DNA of 64,000 nucleotides from Gemmatimonadota bacterium. Its GTDB lineage: Bacteria; Gemmatimonadota; Gemmatimonadetes; Longimicrobiales; Gaopeijiaceae. Position 1 is the first letter of the stretch. Each line of letters opens with the position of its first letter. Positions 29,506 through 36,487 of this stretch are shown here, one piece after another. The notes beneath the pieces were generated by a model. The model made no database searches. It was not told the origin of the DNA and saw nothing but the letters and a program-made list of their open reading frames with translations. The stretch is from positions 1-64,000 of the forward strand of contig JAJDTB010000024.1 in assembly GCA_022827345.1 (NCBI GenBank), read 5' to 3'. Both the position numbers and the translations under genes were made by a program.

Positions 29506-30810
29506 ATGATACGCCGCATCCAGGCCTTGAACTACCGATGCCTGCGCTGCGTCGATGTGCGTCTGGATCGCTACCACGTCCTGGTGGGCCCCAATGCGAG
29601 CGGCAAGAGTACGCTCTTCGATGCGATCGCATTCCTGTCAGACCTTGTGCGCGATGGACTCGAAGCCGCCGTGGCCCGACGGAGCGCCAACTTCGCGGAC
29701 CTTGTGTGGGGACGGCCCCGGGAAACCTCGGGCTTCGAATTGGCCGTGGAATTCGACATCCCCGAAGACACCCGCGTCCACTTGCCACGTGAGACCGATT
29801 TCAGGGTCTTTCGGTACCAGGTGGCGATCCGGGACGACGGCGAGGGCCCCCGCATCCACTCCGAAAGGGGTATCCTGCGACCCCGACGGGACGGCACCGC
29901 GTCTGTCCAGCGGGATCTCTTCCCGGATCCACCCGAACCGCCGGCTACGATCCTGGTCGGAGGAGGCAAACCGGGGTCGAGAACTGTGCTGGCCAAGTCG
30001 AATGAGGGCACCGACAGTTTCTATGTGGAGACCAATCCCAAGGCAGGGAAGGGGTGGGTGACCACGATCGCGTTCGGGCGCTGCCGGGCCGCGCTCGGCA
30101 ACCTCCCGGAGTCGTCGAACTTCCCGGTTGCAACCCATGTCCGCCGAACGCTGGAGACTGGTGTCCATCGCCTGAAACTCGATCCGGCCGCGATGCGCCG
30201 GCCGAGCCCGCCCCACTTCGGCCAACCGAGCCTCGCCGTGGATGGGTCCAACCTGCCGTGGGTGGTGCGGCGACTGCGCAGGCGGCATCGCGGGGCATTC
30301 GACGCCTGGCTGCGGCGCGCGAAGGCGATTCCCGGTCTGGAGGACCTTCGGGTGGTCGAAAGGCCTGACGACCGGCATGCCTACCTGCTGTTGCGCGATG
30401 CTTCGGGCGTCGACGTGCCGTCCTGGTCGACATCGGACGGTACGCTGCGCCTTCTCGCGCTAACGCTTCTGCCGCACCTGCCGCGCCGAGACGAAGTCAC
30501 CGATACGCTGTTGATCGAGGAACCGGAAAACGGAGTACACCCGGGTGCCCTCGATGCGGTGCGGCGGTCACTCTCGTCCCTTGACCGATCGCAGGTTCTG
30601 GTCTCGACGCATGCCCCGGAGCTGCTCCGGCAGGTCAGGCCAGAATCGGTTCTGTGCTTCGCTCGCAATTGTGAGGGCGCGACGGATATCCTGAGCGGTT
30701 CCGATCACCCGAGCCTTGCCGACATGGAGGACCCGCCACAGATGGATGCGCTGTTCGCCCGGGGACTGCTTGACATGGGCGGCGAACGGCCTGGTCCCCA
30801 GTCTGTCTAG
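29506..30810 (+). CDS. AAA family ATPase (OLD/RecF-like)
   Basis: This 434-residue SMC/ABC-type ATPase has Walker A GPNASGKST at 28-36, a preceding RecF-like strand (MIRRIQALNYRCL), a signature-like region near SWSTSDGTLRLLALTLL, Walker B LLIEEPENGVHPG and the H-loop QVLVSTHAPELL. The arrangement fits AAA_21/OLD-like ATPases, many of which belong to phage-defence or DNA-repair systems, usually with a nuclease domain or partner; none is visible here (the C-terminus ends shortly after the H-loop). The ATG follows a CGGGAGCAGG ribosome-binding site. Its tail overlaps the next, convergent gene by 4 nt. A 60-bp sample is 60% GC. Confidence 0.85.
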   Translation: MIRRIQALNYRCLRCVDVRLDRYHVLVGPNASGKSTLFDAIAFLSDLVRDGLEAAVARRSANFADLVWGRPRETSGFELAVEFDIPEDTRVHLPRETDFRVFRYQVAIRDDGEGPRIHSERGILRPRRDGTASVQRDLFPDPPEPPATILVGGGKPGSRTVLAKSNEGTDSFYVETNPKAGKGWVTTIAFGRCRAALGNLPESSNFPVATHVRRTLETGVHRLKLDPAAMRRPSPPHFGQPSLAVDGSNLPWVVRRLRRRHRGAFDAWLRRAKAIPGLEDLRVVERPDDRHAYLLLRDASGVDVPSWSTSDGTLRLLALTLLPHLPRRDEVTDTLLIEEPENGVHPGALDAVRRSLSSLDRSQVLVSTHAPELLRQVRPESVLCFARNCEGATDILSGSDHPSLADMEDPPQMDALFARGLLDMGGERPGPQSV

Positions 30811-33755
30811 TGAAGGATGTTCAGCGACCTCAGGTGAGCAGCGACAGCGCCCGTCATCAGCGGCCGCAGTCGATAGCGTGGTGGTGCTCCCGTCCCTGAA
30901 TCGGCTGCCGAACCGACGCCGGTCGCCTCGATGACGTGCAGGTCGACCAGCGAGCGGAGCAGGTGGAAGCCCTCCCTTTCCGGCGCGCGCGCGATTTCGC
31001 AGTACTCGCGGACCGTGAGCGTGCCGTGGTCCAGAAGGGCCTTGAGGGCGAAGCTCTGAGACAGGTCGATCCCGCTCATCAACGGGGTCCGCGACTCCAG
31101 CGGCTTCACCAGCAGGGACCCCTCGATCGTCTCGAAGTCCGCCGAGCGCAGCCAGTGAAACATGGCCGTGCGGATCGAGCCCATCGACGTCCTGTGCAGG
31201 CGCTGGAAATAGTCCGATTCAATGAGCTGCTGCTGCCGGGTGTTACCCCGAAGCTGACGGGCCCGCCGGCGCAGGATGTCCTGCCTGCGCTGCGGCGCGG
31301 CGAACCGCAGCGGCAGGCCGCTCAGCCGATGACGGGCCAGAATCGCCTCCCGGAGGTCACCGGATGAAAGCTCTTCCAGGACCATGCGCTCAAGGTCGGC
31401 CGCAAAGGAAGCCGAACGCTTCTCGACCAACTGCCAGGCGGAAGAATGCATCCCGACGACCCAGAAGACCCTGGATTCGGTGCGTGACATGAAGGTCATG
31501 AACCGCTTGAACAATGCGGCTCCGCCCTCGACGCGCATGTGCAGGTGCTCGAGCCCCTCGAGTACCACGGCGGGCGGAAGTGCGTCGGCGGGGGCCTCCA
31601 GCACGCTCTCGGCGAGCTCTTCCAGATCGCCGGCGCCAGCGATGCCCAGCCACCCCCCGAGCAGCGCCGCCAGGTTCGACTCTTCACGGACGCGCTCCAG
31701 GAAGACGCCCCTGATACCCGGCGAAGCCGTCTCGGAGTGGCGAGCGGCAACGGCAAGGCGATGAGAAGCGATGTTGAGGAAGCTCGTGATCCCCGCGCCC
31801 GGCGCAGCGACGACCAGCAGCGAACGGTGATCACCCGCTTCGCGGCGTTCCCACGCGGCGGACACGCCTGCGAGGGCGTCCTCTCGCCCGGCGAGCAGGC
31901 GCGGGTCGGTCACCGGCTCGAACGCAAACAGGCGGCGGTAAACGACCGGCAGGCGCTCTACGACTTCGTCCGCGATGGCCACAGCGCGCCCGGCGGTGTC
32001 GGCCGGAGCCTGACGGGAGATCCCCAGGACACTTACCATCGGCGCCAACAGGCGGCGACCCGCCTGCAGACCTCGGGTCACACTGCGCCGCATATTGGCC
32101 GCGCGGCCCCGCCATCGGTCGAGGTCCTCGGCGACCTCCTCCGCGAGGTAGGACCGCGCGTCCAGGTAGCCGGCCTTGAGCCGGTCGGCGAGCACCCGCC
32201 GAACCAGCTGGTGAAAGCCCGCCCTGACCTCCCGGTTCAAGCGGTCCCCTGCACGGTCGATCGCATCGCTCAGGGCGAGCCGTTCCTCCCGCAACCGTTC
32301 CTCAGCGCGCGACAGAGCTGCCGTGACGGGGCCCACCTGCTCCCGGGCACTCCCACCCATTCCCTCCGACACTTCGGCGATCGCGGCTTCATAGCCGTAC
32401 GCCGCCACTTCACAAAGCTGCGCAACGCCGACGCCGATGCCATCCATGGCTTGCTCGGTGACGGAGGGCGCGGCCCTGATCCGCTCGACGCGCAGCGCAT
32501 CGAACGCCTGCAGAACTGCCTCCCGCAACCGGACCGTGCGAGTGTCGCCTCCCGGCCTGCGATGCCGGTCACCCGACTCGGGAACGTCGTGGACGGTAAA
32601 CGCTTCGGGTACCTCGGCGGCTGCGGCGAGCAGCGACCGGATCGCTTCCTCGACGTCTTCCGTCAAGTCCGCGAGGAGGGTGTCCGGGGCCGGCAGCGCG
32701 TTGGCCACATGCTGCAGCGCCTTCGCGGTTCGCTCCTTCTCCGACTGCAGCCCGTCGAGCAGAGCAGCCACACCGGCTTCGTCGCCGGGCGCGTCCCCAA
32801 GGGTCAGGGCGCGCTCCCTGCCTGCATCGAGTTCGGCGGAGAACCGATCCAACACCGCCTCGACCGCCGAGGAATGCCGCCGCCACCCCTCGGCCGTCCG
32901 ACTCACCAGCGCATCGACCTCGCTGCGCAGCGAGAGAAACTCCCGGTACAGTGCCAGCCTGGCGGTTGTCTCGTCCGCACGCACGTCCCATCTCCGGGCC
33001 AACTCGGCGTCGCGCCGACCGTCGGAGCTGCCCGCCGATCGCTTCCCTCCGAGCCTGCCGACCGCGTCGGCCGAAGCCCGCCAGATCCGCTGGACCACGC
33101 TCGAGCCGTCCTCGCCGCCATGGATCGTCTCCTCGATCTGCCCCGTGAGCGCGGCAAGCGTCTCCTGCAGTGCGGCAGCGGCTTCAACGTGCACGCCCTT
33201 CAGACCATTCGACCCGGAACCTTCGTTCGCGGCCGTGCGCTCGGGAGGCGGCAGGAGCAGCACCGAGACCCAGTCGTGCCACGCCCGCTCGAGACGGCCC
33301 AGCCACCGGGCCCGGCGCCGCTGGCTCGCCCTGAATGCCCGCCGCTGCACCGCCAACAGGGTGCGTTCGACACGACGCTCCTCGGTCGCTTCCAGCTCCG
33401 GCAGCGAAGCTCGCACCCCATCCGCCGCCGCGTGCAGCGCCGCCTCCAGCTGCGTGGCCATCCCCAAGCCGCTCAACGCCGCATGCACCGGGCCCAGCAC
33501 CTCGGCCGCAACCTTCGCGCGATAACGAGTCCCGGCGCGCTGCCCCGCCCAGGGAAACCCTTCCTCCGCAGGCTCGACCTGCCGGCTGAACTCCAGTTCG
33601 CCCAGCGCAGCCTCGTGCGCTGCCGCAGCCTGTTCCATCGCCCGGCGCACGGGCGCCCACGCCTCCGCGTAGTCTGTCCAGGCTTCTGCGAAGGAATCGG
33701 GCACGGGGGCCGGATCCGGCGTCCGGTCACCGAGGAAGGCGAACCGTGGGCTCAC
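30807..33755 (-). CDS. Large coiled-coil protein with degenerate P-loop and winged-helix tail
   Basis: This protein has 982 residues. The first 600 or so are long Glu/Arg/Ala-rich helices (coiled coil), with a short hydrophobic segment (WHDWVSVLLLPPP). A nucleotide-binding-like domain follows: the P-loop position reads LLVVAAPGAGITSFLN near 648, with Ile where Walker A has the essential Lys, and the Walker B position reads PPAVVLEGLEHLHM. The C-terminus (about 890-945, ALKALLDHGTLTVREYCEIARAPEREG) looks like a winged helix. It therefore resembles a STAND or AAA protein that may not hydrolyse ATP. The GTG start overlaps the stop of the mscS gene (GTGA), so the two are translationally coupled. 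Function unknown. Confidence 0.65.
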   Translation of the reverse strand: MSPRFAFLGDRTPDPAPVPDSFAEAWTDYAEAWAPVRRAMEQAAAAHEAALGELEFSRQVEPAEEGFPWAGQRAGTRYRAKVAAEVLGPVHAALSGLGMATQLEAALHAAADGVRASLPELEATEERRVERTLLAVQRRAFRASQRRRARWLGRLERAWHDWVSVLLLPPPERTAANEGSGSNGLKGVHVEAAAALQETLAALTGQIEETIHGGEDGSSVVQRIWRASADAVGRLGGKRSAGSSDGRRDAELARRWDVRADETTARLALYREFLSLRSEVDALVSRTAEGWRRHSSAVEAVLDRFSAELDAGRERALTLGDAPGDEAGVAALLDGLQSEKERTAKALQHVANALPAPDTLLADLTEDVEEAIRSLLAAAAEVPEAFTVHDVPESGDRHRRPGGDTRTVRLREAVLQAFDALRVERIRAAPSVTEQAMDGIGVGVAQLCEVAAYGYEAAIAEVSEGMGGSAREQVGPVTAALSRAEERLREERLALSDAIDRAGDRLNREVRAGFHQLVRRVLADRLKAGYLDARSYLAEEVAEDLDRWRGRAANMRRSVTRGLQAGRRLLAPMVSVLGISRQAPADTAGRAVAIADEVVERLPVVYRRLFAFEPVTDPRLLAGREDALAGVSAAWERREAGDHRSLLVVAAPGAGITSFLNIASHRLAVAARHSETASPGIRGVFLERVREESNLAALLGGWLGIAGAGDLEELAESVLEAPADALPPAVVLEGLEHLHMRVEGGAALFKRFMTFMSRTESRVFWVVGMHSSAWQLVEKRSASFAADLERMVLEELSSGDLREAILARHRLSGLPLRFAAPQRRQDILRRRARQLRGNTRQQQLIESDYFQRLHRTSMGSIRTAMFHWLRSADFETIEGSLLVKPLESRTPLMSGIDLSQSFALKALLDHGTLTVREYCEIARAPEREGFHLLRSLVDLHVIEATGVGSAADSGTGAPPRYRLRPLMTGAVAAHLRSLNILH

Positions 33756-34981
33756 GACGCGCCCGCTCCGGTCCCGGCCCCGGCAGCCCCGTCATCCGCC
33801 TCCCCGAAGAAGGGATACCAGTCCCCCTCGGGCATCAGCCCCGCCGCGCGGAACCCGTCCCGTGCCCGCTCGGTGATGTCGCTCTGGAAGACGAATTCGA
33901 AGCGCGGATCGAGCACGTAGGCCCGGACCCGGATCCGCGTCACGAACGTCGTCCGGAACTCGTCCTGCACCAGCACCACGATGGGCTTGTTGAGGAAGAC
34001 ATACTGCGACGTCACCGCCGCCTCGAACGCAATCTCCTTCGCCCTGCGTTCGTCGACGCGCCCGGGCAGGTACAGGTCCGTCACCACCTGGCAGTTCAAC
34101 TGCCCCGCGTTCGAGTTGGCGACCTGCTCCCCGACCACCTGCGCATTGGGGATCGTCACGAGGTCGTCGTCGGCCGTCACGATCCGCGTCGAGCGCAGCC
34201 CGATGGATACCACCTCACCGTAGCTCCGCCCGACCCGGATCTTGTCGCCCACCTGAAAGGGCTGATCGAAGACGACGATCAGCCCGCCCAGCACGTTCTT
34301 CAGCATGTCCTGCGCCGCGATCCCGATCGCGACCCCGAGCGCCGCGCTGGCCGCGAGAAGCCCCTGGGCGTCGACCCGGAAGACGTTGTGGATGATCAGG
34401 TAGGTGGCGATCGCCCACAGCGTCATCCGCGTGATCGGGATCAGCCACTTGAAGGACAGCCGCCGCCTGACGCTCCGCTCCGCCAATGTCTCCAGAATCC
34501 ACACCAGCACCCGGATCAGGAAGTGGAAGAACAGAATGACCACCAGCGACCAGAAGATCCCGATCCCGATCCCGCGCACCTCGTCCGTCGCCTCCTCGAG
34601 CACGAGTCCTTCGATGACGCCTCCGGTGTCGGCCGGAGCATCCGCGGAGGCGCCCCTCTCGATCGCGTCGAGCCGCGAAAGGATCAGCTGTTGCGCCTCG
34701 GCCAGCGCGCCCATCGCCGTGGCGAGCGAATCGATCGTGGTCTGGGGCAGTTCCTGAGGGGGTTGGGGTGGGGGAGAGGGCGCATCGGTGTCCTGCGGTG
34801 CGGCTTCGTCGCCAGCGGCTCCGCCATCGGTCGCGGCCGCGGGGGAATCCTCTGCGGCGGCGGAGTCGGACACCGCAGCTTCCGGGCCCGCGGCGGCGAC
34901 CGGGTCGGCCTCCACCTCGGGCGCCGGCCACTCCAGGCAGGCGGATTGCGAGGCCAGCAGGACGGCGACAACGGGCGCCAT
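33752..34981 (-). CDS. MscS-family mechanosensitive channel
   Basis: This protein has about 409 residues. A probable signal sequence (MAPVVAVLLASQSAC) and a long Ala/Asp/Pro-rich periplasmic linker precede three membrane segments; the last is the Gly/Ala-rich pore helix GLLAASAALGVAIGIAAQDMLKNVLGG, then the MscS beta domain VFDQPFQVGDKIRVGRSYGEVVSIGLRSTRI and NAQVVGEQVANSNA. MscS channels open under membrane tension and release solutes. The ATG at 34979-34981 is chosen because it starts the signal sequence; the frame continues to 35230. Cotranscription with the coiled-coil ATPase-like gene suggests that protein may gate the channel or depend on it. Confidence 0.88.
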   Translation of the reverse strand: MAPVVAVLLASQSACLEWPAPEVEADPVAAAGPEAAVSDSAAAEDSPAAATDGGAAGDEAAPQDTDAPSPPPQPPQELPQTTIDSLATAMGALAEAQQLILSRLDAIERGASADAPADTGGVIEGLVLEEATDEVRGIGIGIFWSLVVILFFHFLIRVLVWILETLAERSVRRRLSFKWLIPITRMTLWAIATYLIIHNVFRVDAQGLLAASAALGVAIGIAAQDMLKNVLGGLIVVFDQPFQVGDKIRVGRSYGEVVSIGLRSTRIVTADDDLVTIPNAQVVGEQVANSNAGQLNCQVVTDLYLPGRVDERRAKEIAFEAAVTSQYVFLNKPIVVLVQDEFRTTFVTRIRVRAYVLDPRFEFVFQSDITERARDGFRAAGLMPEGDWYPFFGEADDGAAGAGTGAGAS

Positions 34982-35229
34982 GCGCCGCCGGACTACGCGC
35001 AAGGTCAGGGACTGCCCACCCGGCGGCCCGCGCCGGAGCACCCATCGCGACCGCACAGACCCGCCACGGCGCAACGCATGCCCGCGCGGCCATTTGTCTG
35101 CCGTCTGCCGGCCGGCACGAACCTGGTCTGGAATCCGCATTCTGGAGCGTTCGGTATGGAGACGCGGGGAAGGGGAATGCAGTATAAGTGTATGCGATTT
35201 CACCAACTGCCGGGACAGGGAGGGCACCA

Positions 35230-35502
35230 ATGGCCGCCGCGGACCGAATGACCGTTGTCGAGGGCGACATCACGACCCTGGAGGTCGATGCCATCGTCAA
35301 CGCAGCGAACAACGCGCTGCTTGCCTTTCCCGCCATCTCGACCGGGGTGTACGGCTTCCCGGCCAGGCGGGCGGCGGAAATCGCGGTCAGGACCGTCGCG
35401 TCGTTTCTGGCGGACGAGCCATCGATCTCCAGGGTGGTGTTCTGTTATTTCGGCGAGGCGTCGACCCGGTTGCACCAGGGCGTCTTGGAAACTGTAAACT
35501 AA
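35230..35502 (+). pseudogene. Truncated macrodomain (ADP-ribose-binding) remnant
   Basis: This 90-codon frame joins the beginning and end of a macrodomain. MTVVEGDITTLEVDAIVNAANNALL is the N-terminal ADP-ribose loop; it is followed at once by AFPAISTGVYGFPARRAAEIAV, which normally lies about 85 residues later. The catalytic GGGGVDGAIH loop and the central strands are missing. The frame is intact, so the deletion is in frame. It is unlikely to bind ADP-ribose. Its last codons run into element D. An in-frame upstream start at 35188 is possible. Confidence 0.8.
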
Positions 35503-35533
35503 AATTGTCATAATGTAATGTCGACATTACATT
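35493..35533. promoter_or_regulatory. Tandem-palindrome element D
   Basis: Copy 1 is TGTAAACTAAAATTGTCA (35493-35510); copy 2 is TGTAATGTCGACATTACA (35514-35531), itself the core of a perfect 22-bp palindrome (35512-35533). Centres are 21 bp apart. A sigma70-like reading is TTGTCA (35505-35510), 17 bp, TACATT (35528-35533), placing a start about 10 bp before the nitrilase-family ATG at 35551. Confidence 0.7.
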
Positions 35534-35550
35534 GCTAACGAGAGCCTCTC

Positions 35551-36387
35551 ATGTCACCAACTCAACTCAGGGTCGCCCTCGTCACCGACGTCTTCCCGGA
35601 CAAAGCCCACGCCGCCCGCCTCAAGGACCGCCTTCGCGCAGCCCGCGACCTCGGCGCCGATCTCGCGGTCCTCCCGGAGCTGCCCCTCAACCCCTGGGTC
35701 CCCCTCACCCGGCAACCATCCCACGCCGACGCCGAGGATCCGCGCGGCCCCCGCCACCGCCTCCTCGCGGCAGCCGCCCGGGACGCCGGGCTGGCGGTCC
35801 TCGGCGGCGCAATCGTCCGCGATCCGCGCGCGGGCCGCCGCCACAACACCGCCCTCCTCTTCGGTGCCGACGGCGAGCCCGTCCTCCACTACCGCAAGGT
35901 CCACCTCCCCGACGAGGAGGGCTACTGGGAGGCGCACCACTACGATCCCGGCGACCGGGTCCACACCCCCGCGCGGCTCGCCGGCTGGGGCGTCGGCGTC
36001 CAGATCTGCTCGGACGTGAACCGCCCCCAGGGCTCCGGCGCGCTCGCCGCGATGGGCGCGGAGGCGATCCTGGTGCCGCGCGCCACGCCGCCCGAGACCT
36101 GGGCGCGGTGGGAACTGGTCCTGCGTGCGAATGCGGTCACCAGCTGCGCGTACGTGATCTCGGTGAACCGTCCCGGTGCACGGTCCGGCGGCGTCATCGG
36201 CGGCCCGTCGGTGGCGATCGGCCCCAACGGCGGCGTCCTCCTCGAAACGACCGAGCCGGTCGCGGCGGTGACGCTGGAGCGGGCCGCGTTGGAAGCGGCC
36301 AGGCAGGAGTATCCCGGCTACCTTGACGTGCGCAGCCACGTGTACGCCGACGCCTGGGGCCGGGCGGGTGCCGCTGGAGACGGCTGA
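35551..36387 (+). CDS. Carbon-nitrogen hydrolase (nitrilase superfamily)
   Basis: This 278-residue enzyme has the complete Glu-Lys-Cys triad of the nitrilase superfamily: Glu43 in AVLPELPLNPW, Lys116 in HYRKVHLPDEE and Cys153 in VQICSDVNRP. The family cleaves C-N bonds (amidases, N-carbamoyl hydrolases, beta-ureidopropionase, omega-amidase). The Arg/His substitutions around the sites do not allow a substrate to be named. The upstream tandem palindrome ends 18-20 bp before the ATG, suggesting direct regulation; only a weak ribosome-binding site (ACGAGAG) is present. It stands alone, convergent with the S9 peptidase. Confidence 0.88.
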   Translation: MSPTQLRVALVTDVFPDKAHAARLKDRLRAARDLGADLAVLPELPLNPWVPLTRQPSHADAEDPRGPRHRLLAAAARDAGLAVLGGAIVRDPRAGRRHNTALLFGADGEPVLHYRKVHLPDEEGYWEAHHYDPGDRVHTPARLAGWGVGVQICSDVNRPQGSGALAAMGAEAILVPRATPPETWARWELVLRANAVTSCAYVISVNRPGARSGGVIGGPSVAIGPNGGVLLETTEPVAAVTLERAALEAARQEYPGYLDVRSHVYADAWGRAGAAGDG

Positions 36388-36487
36388 CCTCCCCAAAGGC
36401 GCATCCTCACGGTTGCCGCAGAGCAACGCCGACCCTCCCGCAGGCGCACCGCCGCAGCCGCCCGCCGACGCGGGGCCGACGCGGCTC

